A DNA stretch of 64,000 nucleotides from Flammula alnicola (Eukaryota > Basidiomycota > Agaricomycetes > Agaricales > Strophariaceae). A program made the position numbers and the translations under genes. Positions 33,960-44,534 of the stretch are shown here, in pieces. The DNA lies in contig JADNRV010000022.1 of the NCBI GenBank assembly GCA_015499995.1, positions 62,001 to 126,000 on the forward strand, read 5' to 3'. Within the stretch, counting starts at the first letter, position 1. Every line of letters begins with the position of its first letter. Under the pieces are notes generated by a model. The model searched no databases. It was not told the origin of the DNA and worked only from the letters and a program-made list of their open reading frames with translations.

Positions 33960-34554
33960 TGCAGTTAGAATCGGCTTTGAATGTTCTCTCTGGAGTGCAG
34001 TTGCACTAGAACGTTAGAGTGAAGAAGTCGATATAATGTGTCTTCCTTGAAGTTGCCAATACGGGGCGTGCCTCCCCTTTTATCTACGGCTTGGCGATGA
34101 TACCTGCACGCCACTGATACGGGTATCTTGCAAGAGGGTTACAAATTGTCGAGCTTCAAGACACAGCCGTGCCTCGCAGCAGCTGCACAGATCAGAAAGT
34201 GCTCTGCAACGCACTGTCTGCATGACATCGTGCACGACTCCGCCTCATGTCCCTACTACTCACGTGCAATACCTGCAGCATCATGGCTCCATTGTTCTGA
34301 AATGTTCACGAGTGGCAGTGACCAGTAGTGACCTTCTTTGGGCGTCTTCGGTCTTCCTGGTGCAGAGGTTAAGCCAGTACCACATTTGATGCCAGACGTA
34401 TCCTGGCCATCCTGGACAGGTATCTGAAAATTCTCCTCTCTTTCCATTCTTACTATGTAGGGTGAACGTAACGTCATCGTCAAGGCTCGTTCTAAGCTAG
34501 TGAAGACTTTGATGTAACGGATTCCCCTTGATCTCCGAGTCCATTTTGCCATAG
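33960..34554. other. Intergenic region with one weak reverse frame
   Basis: A reverse-strand frame of 98 codons with an ATG at 34552 exists (MAKWTRRSRGIRYIKVF...), but it has no recognisable motif or conserved neighbourhood. I treat the stretch as the promoter of the 33959 gene plus unexplained sequence. Confidence 0.35.
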
Positions 34555-34765
34555 CTAACGCGCTTCCAATTCGAGAACGACTATTCCCTACTTCAAACCG
34601 CGTTCACTCCAGAAACCCTCGCCTCAGCCTTTTTACCAGACCAGACCGACGCAGTGTTACACCTATTCCAACGGCAGAGTAATCGCAAAGTCACCTACTT
34701 GGCTCGAGCAGCACACTCTGTGCGGGCGGCCCAGGTTGATGGTCAACCTGAGGATTTGACCTAAG
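34555..34765 (+). pseudogene. Exon-like coding fragment running into the AGGTTG element
   Basis: After a possible acceptor (gccatag) the plus strand reads a coherent protein-like stretch (RFQFENDYSLLQTAFTPETL, FLPDQTDAVLHLFQRQ, then KVTYLARAAHSVRAAQ) before a TAA at about 34763. The family is not recognised. The sense persists up to the left edge of the element at 34714-36230 and fades inside it, as if an older gene was interrupted there. No matching continuation was found beyond 36230. Confidence 0.3.
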
Positions 34766-35051
34766 TTAGGTTACATATCAGTAAATAAAAGGTTGATTTT
34801 CATCTTCGTTAGGTTGGTGATCAACCTTGTAAGTAGGTTGACACCTTGGTCATTTTCTAACCTATTTTTTAACTTTTCAACCTATGTACAAATAGGTTGA
34901 GTAAGGTGTATGATCAACCTAACACAGGGTGTTAACCAACCTATATTCATACCGGAAATCAACCTATTGCTGGTTAAATAGTATCCAATTAGCAGCTTCC
35001 GTGGACTGTGATTGAGCTTGCTGTAGGCATTTTAAATCAAAAAATCAACCT
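34733..35051. repeat. Left cluster of AGGTTG/CAACCT motifs
   Basis: Twelve copies in both orientations (starts near 34733, 34744, 34790, 34811, 34822, 34835, 34878, 34894, 34915, 34938, 34960, 35046). Pairs at 34733-34749 and 34811-34827 are arranged as aggttgN5caacct palindromes. Confidence 0.85.
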
Positions 35052-35149
35052 ATTATTGCGACTACATACTAGGTTACATACAGCTACAAACTTTAAATGA
35101 GGACAAACTACACGCTGTCTACTACAGTCTAGGCCACCATCGCTGAACC

Positions 35150-35530
35150 CACAGCGAGGCCTCAAGCGTATGGTTCCCATGCCAAGTCGCATCCAACACC
35201 TGAAGACGTGGCGAACCGCGGAGAAAGGAAGTGGTGATGGGTGTCGCCGTCTGGCAAGCACAGAGAAAGGTCAGAATGCGACCTTCCGTGTCCAATATTT
35301 GAGGACCTTACCTGCTAGATATTGGCGCTTTGCATTCTCATACCCGCTTCCATCCCTCGATTCCACTGTAACAGGCACCGTCAATATTTGCATGTTGTCG
35401 GCAATAGTCTTCGCCTTGAACGGATCTGCACAGACATGTTGGGTACCTATGAAACCAGTAAGCAAGCATCCCGGTTATTTTCCTCATGCTCAAAAGGAGC
35501 ACTTACCATTCACGTAGATGGCTTTCCGTT
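35150..35530 (-). pseudogene. Gene fragment with splice sites inside the element
   Basis: On the reverse strand three exon-like pieces join in one frame through two well-formed introns: QRKAIYVNG, then (gtaagt...catag) TQHVCADPFKAKTIADNMQI, LTVPVTVESRDGSGYENAKR and QYLA, then (gtaagg...gccag) DGDTHHHFLSPRFATSSGVG and a stop near 35150. The 5' part is missing and earlier codons include stops. The family is not recognised. It looks like a host or transposon gene piece carried as cargo. Confidence 0.35.
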
Positions 35531-35903
35531 GTCACTGACATCATGGGGCGTTGTTCGCAACGTACCTGATGGGCCTCCTACCATGGGTCCCTACCTCCTA
35601 TCTCCCTAAGACTTCCTATGCCCTCGTGTTGCTGTTAATCGAATGCCAGCCCATGGTGTGAGCACTGAGCAGACCATGGTCAGTTAGGTTGTTGGGGACT
35701 CGTCGGGGTCATATGCAGTTGGGGGTTAGGATGGATCCAAGACGACGGTGATTAAGAACAAAGGTCAACCACCTGACGCTCTGTTCAGGCGGAGTTTAAA
35801 ATATCGGCCATCGCCGGATACTGAGTATCCAACGCGGCATTTTGGACTTAGGAAAAAAAAGGTGCGCGCCAAATTCTTATTTATGCCACCCTGTTCCAGG
35901 TGT

Positions 35904-36213
35904 CAACCTTTTTCCTCTAAAATTTCTCAGAACATGTTTAGAATATATAAATTAACAGTCTTATCAAAAAATATAATATCTTTCCTACTGGGGCATACTT
36001 AGGTTGGTAAGTGCCTATTTACTGGCTGACGAGTCTGGTTGAAAAGTAGCGTACTCACGGTCTAATTATGTAGGTTTAATATCACTACTTTCTTGGTTGT
36101 TTTGCTAGGTTGCCGCGCAACCTAAATATTAGGTTGATTTGAATCAACCTAATAATCACCCAAGGACAGGTTGAAATCTAGTTTTCAGCCTGTCCTTGGT
36201 TGCTCGGCAACCT
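35904..36213. repeat. Right cluster of AGGTTG/CAACCT motifs
   Basis: Eight copies in both orientations (near 35904, 36001, 36107, 36118, 36131, 36145, 36168, 36208). The palindromes aggttgccgcgcaacct (36107-36123) and aggttgatttgaatcaacct (36131-36150) are especially clear. Confidence 0.85.
36159..36200. repeat. Long hairpin near the right end of the element
   Basis: caaggacaggttgaaa and ttttcagcctgtccttg are near-perfect complements separated by a short tctag loop, forming a stem of about 17 pairs with one G-T type mismatch. It lies about 20 bases inside the right terminus. Confidence 0.75.
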
Positions 36214-36230
36214 AAGCCGCTCCCACAGTG

Positions 36231-37854
36231 ACAGTTTCCAAGTGGAAGCACAATTAGCGCCCTAAGAATTGGCGCTGAATTGTCGGATCATTATTACAAA
36301 TTGATTCCCACCTGCAAAACCGTGATTCCGTGGACGAACGATATCACGATGCATTTGCGATGCACATCTTTGTACCTTTTCTATTGGTGGCTACGAGCAG
36401 CATGCAATGCGGTCGGCACTTTTTCGCTAGACCTTGGCCGTTGGGAATTGGAAACGCCGTATGTACTTCCAAATTTATGGGTTAAGGTTTCTTTGTGATA
36501 TCTCGTCGTCTTGGTTTGTCTTACTTACTTTTCCCCCAGATTTAAATGGAGTACTACCGCGGCTCTCAGCAGACTATCATCATATCTAGGGCATGAAGCC
36601 ATTAATTCTACCAGATCCTATTCAGTGGTAGGCTTATGCAAGGCTCCTCAGTACCTGTACAATTAACCTTCCTTTGGGCACTTTACTCGAAGTTTGGCTC
36701 CTCGCTTAGGGTGTCCTGACTCTGAGAGTTCCTTGACACAAAGGCAAGTACTGTCACAATCACAAGCCAGTTCGCTACCTTCAATAGAACCAGTAGGGCC
36801 AGTAGCTTGAATGTCCTGCCTTGAATTAAACTTTCGCTTTTGTCTTCTCCGGAGACCCTATTTCCGTTGTTCCACCAGATCTCTTCTGCGTCCGAAATCC
36901 CCGTGGAGGCCCGTGGGGTAGGATCATTACCTCCGTTCGGCAATGACATTGCATACATAGGTATCAAGTTGGTTTTGTTCAACGAGATCCCACAAAACAG
37001 GGTCGAAATCACAGGAGAGCGACGTTACTGACAAGGACTGTCAGGCGATCGCTGTTCCATCTGATTCTTTGCTGGTGAAAGAGGTCGTCGACCCTGTGCA
37101 TGTTGCTCTCAGCTGACTGCGTTTTCAGTAAGTGGACCTCGTGGTCCCAATTGCGGGGTAAGTTGCCTTTCCATCGGCACAGTCTTCCGTAACTGACAAA
37201 TCACTTTTCCCCCTTGCTTGATGAAAGCTTCTTACGGATGGTTGCCAACTTCCGTGAGTGTCCTCTATTTGGGGCAACAGTTGAAAATGATGTTCTATAA
37301 ATAGATTTATCCCGCCGAGTTTCTTTGCGCTGATCATGAAAGAAGGGCTATTGGCGTTTAAGTAACCTCACCACGGAAAAAAGCTGCTCTGAACCTTTCG
37401 TATATCCTCCATCTGTGGGCCTGAAATGCGAGGGTGGTGGGAACCTAGTAAGCTTTCTGGGGCACCACTCAAGGCCATCCCGGCTGAAATCATTTGTTCC
37501 CTGTCATGGGAATAGTCACGAGGCGTGAGGATCTTTCGCACTCACTGCCATGCGTATTTCTATCACGATGCTTTACACAGATTCAGGAATAGGTCGAAAT
37601 AATGATGCTTTACGTCTTCTGGTCATCTCGCCAAATTTGTTTTGGCAAGCATGAGATCTGGGCTACTTCTCACAGAGGCGAAGCCTCGGGTCCCTGTGAA
37701 CGGTCGCTTTGAGCGAGAATAATAGCCCACGAGACATGATACACTGGCTCATGATTTTCAGCGCTTCTGTTTAAAATGCAAGCTCTTTGGACGATGAAAA
37801 GTTGTGTTCCTTCGACATCCTCGAGAAAGTACAGGTGTGATTGCCCAGTAACCA
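36231..37854. other. Accessory intergenic region
   Basis: No supported full gene. A small reverse frame with a membrane segment lies at 36683-36958 and is listed separately. A stretch near 37475-37590 read on the plus strand resembles a broken F-box-like start (AIPAEIICSLSWE, then a stop), but is too short to name. Confidence 0.35.
36683..36958 (-). CDS. Small single-pass membrane ORF, doubtful
   Basis: From the ATG at 36958 the frame gives about 91 residues: a hydrophilic N-terminus (MYAMSLPNGGNDPTP), then one membrane segment (LLALLVLLKVANWLVIVTVL) and an acidic tail ending SEEPNFE. Composition is protein-like, but there is no family match that I know, and the region is repeat-rich. It could be a relic. 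Confidence 0.25.
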   Translation of the reverse strand: MYAMSLPNGGNDPTPRASTGISDAEEIWWNNGNRVSGEDKSESLIQGRTFKLLALLVLLKVANWLVIVTVLAFVSRNSQSQDTLSEEPNFE

Positions 37855-39254
37855 ATGCATCTCTTCCCACTTTCCGCTGTCCTCGTCGCCTTTACTGCTC
37901 AGGCAGTATACGCGGCCCCGACGATTCTACAAGAACGCAGTGTGACTGCGTTGTCGGCGTCGGACTTGGCCAGTCTTGCGCCTTTTACTCAGTTTGCTCG
38001 GGCGGCCTATTGTCCAACTAGTGGCTTGAAGACCTGGTCCTGTGGCCGTATGTTACTTCTTAATTATCAGGAAAGTAGGATATTTATTTCACATCCAATC
38101 CAGAGGCTTGCGCTGCCAATTCGGACTTCCAGCCAACTGTAGTTGGAGGAGACGGGAATGCTGTACAAATATGTGAGTAAGCTAACAATGTAACCACTTT
38201 TTCAAATGACTAATAAGCTGGACGATCGCAGACTTTGTCGGCTTCTCACCATCTCAAAACAGCATTATTGTGGCGCACGAGGGAACTGATCCCACACAAT
38301 TGTGAAGTCGAATATTTGCCCGACTTTGTTCGATACTAATGGACTGACCCTACTCCTACTATAGCCTCTCAGATTTGACAGATATCAACATCGCTATGGG
38401 AAATTTGGACTCGACTCTTTTCCCAGGCGTATCCTCATCTGTCCAGGTACACGAAGGCTTCCGGGATGAGCATGCGAAGACTGCTAGCATAATCTTGACG
38501 GAAGTTAAAAGGTTGCTGTCGGTCCAGAACACCAATAGTGTCACACTCGTATGTTTGATGGTCTTTCTTCTCTCCTTCGCTACTCGTTTGACCACATAAT
38601 CTCTTCTGATAGATTGGTCATTCTCTTGGAGGCGCTTTAGCAGAGCTCGACTCTCTGTTTTTGACTTTGAATCTCCCATCGACTACTTCCATCAAGGCTG
38701 TTACCTATGGTACTCCTCGTGTCGGCAATCCCGCATTTGCAGCGTTGTTTGATTCCAAGGTAATCATATACTCATATCAGCAGTGTCCCTGCCATTCGCA
38801 TCATGATACTCATTATGTCCATAATGCCAGGTTGCGAACTTCAGACGTATTAACAACGAATTAGGTAAGTTAGATAAAATGAGCCGGACATATCTGCAAT
38901 ACGTAAATAATCTTCTTTCTACAGACATCATCCCCATTGTCCCTGGTCGATTTCTAGGGTTCTCTCACCCCCACGGCGAGGTCCACATACTTTCACCTGG
39001 GAATGCAGTCTCTTGTCCTGGTTAGTCTTTTAAGAAGTCATATAGAAAGGGTCGCTAATAATACCGTATGCAGGAGATGACGATGCCACAGATGCTCAAT
39101 GCCAGATCCAGTCTGTTCCCAATATTTTCGAGGGAGATATCCTCAATCATGTAAGAGTCTTTTGTTCCCAGGGATAGAATCACATTTCTCAGATGGTGTA
39201 TTATAGCTCGGGCCATACGAAGGAATTAGCATTGGCACGATCTTCTGCACGTAA
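37855..39254 (+). CDS. Secreted class 3 lipase (feruloyl esterase A-like fold)
   Basis: Lipase_3 family enzyme that hydrolyses acylglycerols or related esters outside the cell. The ATG at 37855 opens a signal peptide (MHLFPLSAVLVAFTAQAVYA, cleavage near APT). Seven or so exons join through short introns: QEACAANSDFQ, then YFVGFSPSQNSIIVAHEGTD, then FLSDLTDINIAMGNLDSTLF. The nucleophile elbow is GHSLGGALAELDSLF with the catalytic Ser, split from SVTL by an intron. The catalytic Asp is in NNELDIIPIVP and the His in NHLGPYEGISIG, near the stop at 39254. Paired cysteines (CPTSG/CGQAC and C-terminal CPGD/CQIQ/FC) fit the disulphides of the family. About 300 residues. Same strand as, and 192 bases from, the glycosyltransferase gene. 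Confidence 0.88.
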
Positions 39255-39446
39255 AACTAGGAGCATCAGATGTGGGTCCATGTTGGTGTCTGTGCCTGAA
39301 GTAGTAGCGCCCACACTCTTCAAACTCCGATTGCTCATGTCATGAAATTCACGTAACAGCTTGTAACAACTTGTACAGACTTATAACAGTATCATCACGC
39401 TCAAAGATTTTAAGTTCTGCTCTTCTGTATTTCTGAAATCGCAAGT

Positions 39447-40965
39447 ATGGATTCCGGGGAGGAACTGTCCGCAGTTCACCAAACGGAGACTACTCCCCTT
39501 TCAGTCGATATCTCAAAAGTCGAGGCAAGCGACAGCGTGCAAAGTTACATTTCGACCAGTTGCTCTTCCAAGCGGATTAGGATATCCCCCAGCACCAATT
39601 CTGTAGATTTTGGAAGATCGCCCGGTACTACTATTTCCGACACACTACCAACTGTACATTATCCCAAGTGCGAGGAGATGTTGTGGCTTGGTCCCAGGCA
39701 TTATTTTCCTTGCATGCCTTATGGCATCTTCCCATAGTAGCTGGTCGTAATACAGCACGGTTGGAACGCTCTTGGCCCAGGTTAATGGCGAAGGGTGCCA
39801 TCCTTTTCTACTGTTTCTTGAGCTGTGTCGTTGCGACTACTCGGCTCGTCACCGTCCTTCATCCTATGCCACCCGGAGAAACGAGCGAGTCTCTATCCAA
39901 CGGTGAGTTCGAAGTCTACTATTATGCATATATTTTAACTTTTTCAAGGTAACGCAAACACCAGAACGATGGAACAGTATTTAACGAGATCGTTGACGAC
40001 GCCTATCAAACTCGAACCCTTCGTAATCTCCAACAAAAAACCTGACTCAATTGTGACTATATGCGCATGGCTACCTGACGCAGAGCTTCCCTTCCTCGAA
40101 AAATGGATTGGCAACTGGCATGGTATGGTGTACGATTACAACTAGATTCATTATATCTGATATCGAGCCTCTATCTCATGCTTAGGCTCCGTGTCACTTC
40201 TAGTTACCACAGCTGCTATGCCTGGGTCTTCATCACACGGAAAACTACTGAGGACGATACGGAAACTTGTTTCTCAAGCAACGATGTCTGGTCTATCCAT
40301 CCACATCATTCACGTTGGAGAAAACCAGGCAGGGTCGCCAAATCTGTATCTCAATCTGGCGAGGCTGTTTGCACTAACAGATTGGACTTTATTATTTCCG
40401 AGCGATCTTAGCAAGCCTATATCACCCAAGATATACGAGAGTATGGTCTCCATGAAATGGGAGACAAAAAGAGGAATCCATTTTCTCGCATCCGGCTCAG
40501 ATTCATATCCCTTCCCGACGCTCTCTCCGCTCTTGTTACCCACGAAACAAGATTTCTGGTGCACTGAGAGGATCTTTATAGGAGTTTCTCGCGTGTCTGA
40601 CTGGAATGAATGCCTTTGGCAAGTATCTCTGGAGACGGTCGGAAAAATCCATATTGTGGATGTGCCCATCAAAGACGTGCCAGTGGAGGAAAATGCTGGT
40701 GCAGAAGTTGGTTTCATCGGTCGAATTTTGGAATCGAGCTAACATGTTGACAGGGAATAGCAGGCCGGCGCCTGAGTGCCAGGTTTCGTGCGGAGATGTG
40801 CGACACCTTTCTCAAGCAGATGACCGTCGTGCATCCTCGCGGAAGATATAGGGAAATTGCGCTCGACTGGGTGAAGAGCTTCTGTTCCAAGGTAAGACTT
40901 TGCTTCTTCGGAGTCGTTCATTCGACAACCCCAAGCAGACAGTCACTAGGAAATTGAGCCGATGA
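39447..40965 (+). CDS. GT49-like (LARGE-related) type II membrane glycosyltransferase
   Basis: From the ATG at 39447 a cytosolic Ser/Thr-rich tail leads, via a 44-nt intron (gtacat...cccag), to ALFSLHALWHLPIVAGRNTA and a single membrane segment (GAILFYCFLSCVVATTRLVT). The luminal domain begins SIVTICAWLPDAELPFLEKW, then after a 63-nt intron GSVSLLVTTAAMPGSSSHGK. Further blocks are LSIHIIHVGENQAGSPNLYL, NLARLFALTDWTLLFPSDLS and KQDFWCTERIFIGVSRVSDW with ECLWQ. The FALTDWTLLFPSDLS strand corresponds to the position where GT49/LARGE-type enzymes place an acidic metal motif, here lacking a clear DxD. The end (ARFRAEMCDTFLKQMTVVHP) closes at 40965. One junction near 40700-40747 needs a gttggt donor. 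The GT49 assignment rests on motif memory. Confidence 0.65.
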
Positions 40966-40982
40966 TGCTCAAGCAATCAACA

Positions 40983-43900
40983 TCAGGCGTCGACTCCCAT
41001 CAGCCGAGCCTCCATTTCTTCTTCGTCCATTGTACTTTCTCCGTCAGGTTCAGTCTGGAATGCCGCCCACACACTATCTCCCTCCGGACCATCTACCACC
41101 ACCTCTAATATTTCCCTAGCAATCTCTACGAATCGTTTTAGGTCGAGGGAGAGAAATTTTGCCACAGAAACATACCAGCTAGATATTCCAACTCGTGACG
41201 CCTTTCTATCTCCATCCAGCTAGGGGGTTCGCAGTAACTTAACCTCCCGAAAGTAACCACGAATATGTGGCTGATGCCGCTGAATGGTCGGTGAGGAGCG
41301 TGCTGAAGTTTGTGTCGTAGATTGAGGTTCGGCTCTGTTCCGAAAATGAGGTGATAGAGCAAGAAAGTCGTTTGATTGAGTGCTTGAACGAGGCTTCAGA
41401 GGAATTAGCTCAATTTGTTCGAGAGATGAAACAATCTATGACTCACGACAAGGTGGTCTCAGCTGAGGAAGAAAGTGAGCCGTCGTCTTCCCATAAAGGC
41501 GTAGTGAGGTGAGAAATGTGTAACACCAATGAAGGGATCAAGGCATATGAGGCCCCGAGAATATTGTGGGAATCAGAATGGGATATAGAGAGTTGCGCAA
41601 AGTAAATTAGGATATAGATCTTTACATTCTAGAAATGCAAAACTTAAGATATTATTCTCTGGGAATGAAGAAGCTAATCACCTCTGCTGGTGGCCTGTTA
41701 GTATCAATAAGATGAGAGCACAAACGCTCAATAAGAGAATCTTTCAGCGATCCATCTGCACCAAAATCTACGCCAGCGCTTGGAACATTCAGCAGAGTTT
41801 TGTATAGATCATGGTCTGCAGAGAAATAAAATAAAAACATGGTCGCTGAAGGAGAAAAGCGACGTACGGGTCGATAATAGCACGAGGAGCCTGGATGACC
41901 TTTCTAAAAGCCACGTAGGCTGAGAAACATGTAATAGAACCATCAGAACTTCGCGATTGTGAGCAATGGGCTCTATCCTAAAAGACATACTTCAATAGAG
42001 AATACAACTCGTATGGAAATATAACTCACCTCTCCATCGATTCCTTGCGTATATAAAAACAGAGTGATTCGAGAAGGGACAAAGTGTCTGCTGCAAAATC
42101 ATCTCGTTGTGGGTGGGCCGTGGTTGGATCTAAGTGCTTTAGGATAAGTTTGCAGACAATGTCGATGATTGTGAGTTCTTCGTCTTGCACAGAAATCTGA
42201 CAAGAGAGGAGGGTCTTTTGGAAATTAGGCAATGATAATACGAGCTTCGTCAAAAGATTGAGCAGAACGGCCAGAGATAGGAGCTTGATATAACATTAAT
42301 TTGTTGGTCGTCATTTCAGGTATATGAAAAATTACCTGTTGGGTCTCACTGAGCACTGCCAAAAGGGAGAGCAACGACGTTGATACGACAAGAAGTGAAG
42401 CTTCGTAGTCATCGGATTTTGCTGAATTTGAGATAACTTCAAGAATCCTTGCGCAGGAAGTCGAGTAATTATGGTTAGAATCAACAAAGTGGGATGAACT
42501 TATAAGTTGCTGGAATGCGATCTGTCCCGTTGAGGTATGCGAATGAGTCAAAATGATACGACAAAGCTGATGAAAACTGGTTTAGTTTACCAAAAAGTAA
42601 GGATGAAAGTCTGCATACCTCTGCTTTCCGGTTGATCGGCTCAAATGGCTCGAGTTCTTCGGCCTCAAGGTCCTCGTCACACTCGCCAGGGAGCATATCC
42701 ACGTCTTGGTCATTCGTTTGTGATTGCCCAGAAATAAATGGACCGCTAGATATAGGCAAAGTGAAAATCTCTTGCTGTTGAGCATGTCTTGCGACAGGTT
42801 GGGACTGAAATTGAGGACCTTGTGACACTTGAGAAAGGGGGCGGAAAGCATTTGACGTTTCTGGACCGAAGATAGCAGAGTCTTGTACTACTTTCCCTTT
42901 TCCTTTGTCTAATTGCTTGGAGGGCGACCTTAGAGGGGTAGATGTTTCGAAAGCATTCTCAAATCCAGGAAGCATGCCAGCCCGAGGTTTTTCAGGAGTT
43001 TTACGAGTCTTTTTACTCGGAGATGCCTTGAAAACAGGTGGTAGGCGAGATGGTCGCACAGGAGTTTCTTCGACAGCTCTTCGAGAGCTCATGGCTTCAG
43101 AGGTGCTTCCATTCCAGCCAGCCATTGCAGCAGGAACCGCAAGAGGAGTTGAAGGATATTCTCGCATTGTTTTCTTGGCGCGGACAGAAGCCGGCGGTTT
43201 TCGAACAGAGGACTCTAGCTCTTGTTGCTATTTGCGACAAGAGGAAAATCAATAAAATAAGTGGACTTATAAAATAAGGGAGCTTATCTGTACCCTAAAG
43301 ATGTACTGCGTTCGCAACCGTTCCACTTCATCCTTCAGTTCCTTCTGCATTTGAACCTGTTTTGCATCCACCTTTTCTTTCTCGGCTTTCAATTGAGAGA
43401 TCTGGACTGTATGATTTTGAGAAGCCTACAGATATTGTTTAGAACTTGGCGCAGAAGATCAGACAATGCTACGGACCTTCTCTATGGACTTCCTCAAGAT
43501 GCTGACCTCGCCTTCTTTGGCTAGCTTCATGTCAAGTGCGTCCTTCAGTGCGGACTGCATCTTGGAGTTTTCTTCACGCAACTGAATAGTCTCACATGAT
43601 TTTTGAAGTCTTCATGTAATAGAGTCTGATGCCAACCTCGTTCAATTTCTTTTGTAATTCCGCCATTTGGGCTTGAAGTTCGACTCCATTCTGCGCATTC
43701 GTATTTTTGGAGCTCGAGTGACGCTCTTGATGCTGTGCATGTATATTCTGGAAAGGTTGCCTCTGTCGAGTATGAGCGGGAAATTGCTGACGAGAGCCAG
43801 GAAGGGGAAATCCCGATGGCTGAGCGTGATGGGAACTGGCTTGGCCGACGTAATTAGAGGAGTGCCCGGAGTGGGCAGATTGCTCTTTTCTCTTTTCTTG

Positions 43901-44206
43901 AGGGGGAAATCTTGACATTGAGCTATTCATGGAATTCATTTGATTGCTAACTCCGTATGAACCATCGCCTTGCAGGGAGATTTCTGGCAAATAATCATCA
44001 GCCTCTCGAGAAATCGAGCCTGAACCAAGTCCTGGTGTCCATCCATGGCTTGTTTTAAGGCGTTTGTTGACAGGTTCGCTTGAGAGAGTGGCCGAAGCAG
44101 ACAAGGAGGTTTCCTGGAAATATTTCTTCTCCGACTGATCAAGAACGGCCAAAGTTTGATCATCCAAAATGATGTCGTCGAAGCCATAGTCATCCGAGTC
44201 GTCCAT
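40983..44206 (-). CDS. Rad26/ATRIP-like checkpoint protein (tentative)
   Basis: From the ATG at 44206 the protein starts with an acidic segment (MDDSDDYGFDDIILDDQTLA) of the kind ATRIP proteins use to bind RPA. A basic Ser/Gln-rich region follows, then a coiled coil (LQAQMAELQKKLNEV, SKMQSALKDALDMKLAKEGE, QMQKELKDEVERLRTQYIFR). A disordered linker with Lys/Pro-rich KASPSKKTRKTPEKPR leads to a long helical C-terminal half without metal or nucleotide motifs (LLVVSTSLLSLLAVLSETQQ, DTLSLLESLCFYIRKESMER), ending AREILEVVVDGPEGDSVWAA and a stop at 40983. Acidic N-terminus, coiled coil and helical repeats are the layout of Rad26/UvsD/ATRIP, the partner of the ATR/Mec1 kinase. No single diagnostic motif proves it. 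About 800 residues, many introns. Its 3' end is 17 bases from that of the GT49 gene. Confidence 0.6.
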
Positions 44207-44534
44207 CGTAGTTTTCTGAGAGTGGTTTATAACCTGTGAGGCTACTATAACACCTTCAGGTGCATCATATATGAGTCGACGAGAGCCAAACGAGAGCGCG
44301 ATTCAGTGTGCAGAAAATAAACAAGTGTTGAGCTTCACTTGGGCGAGTACTCGAGTACGTATAGGCTTACATAATACACACTGTTCCTTTTCTGTCCAAC
44401 TCAAATGAGCAATGACTTCAAGCCGAGGAATCCTTGCTTGTAACCTGCATCACGAACACCTAAGCTATTGGAATAGGCCTCCGTTCTCGCCCTCATAGAA
44501 CGTTTGAACTCCTGTTTTGCATATACAGGAAACC
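44207..44534. promoter_or_regulatory. Divergent promoter, Rad26-like and UPF2 genes
   Basis: 328 bases between two outward-facing start codons. Both promoters must lie here. An E-box-like or TATA element is not obvious. Confidence 0.5.

Larger units (their letters stand above)
34714..36230. mobile_element. Putative non-autonomous DNA transposon with AGGTTG subterminal repeats
   Basis: The two ends are imperfect inverted repeats. ctgtgcgggcggcccaggttg at the left (from 34718) matches the complement of the right end (ctgtgggagcggcttaggttg) at 17 of 21 bases, and the similarity continues through caacc. Inside, the hexamer AGGTTG or its complement CAACCT occurs about twenty times, twelve within 34733-35051 and eight within 35904-36213, and is absent between. 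Several copies form facing pairs a few bases apart. Repeated short motifs near both ends are where hAT-type transposases bind. No transposase is present. I see no clear 8-bp target duplication. The interior carries a spliceable gene fragment (35150-35530). Confidence 0.55.

Noticed and set aside
34256..34552. 98-codon reverse frame with an ATG
   Set aside because: No recognisable domain; overlaps the likely promoter and repeat-rich area.
37470..37600. Possible F-box start (AIPAEIICSLSWE)
   Set aside because: Immediately interrupted by a stop and too short to support a gene.
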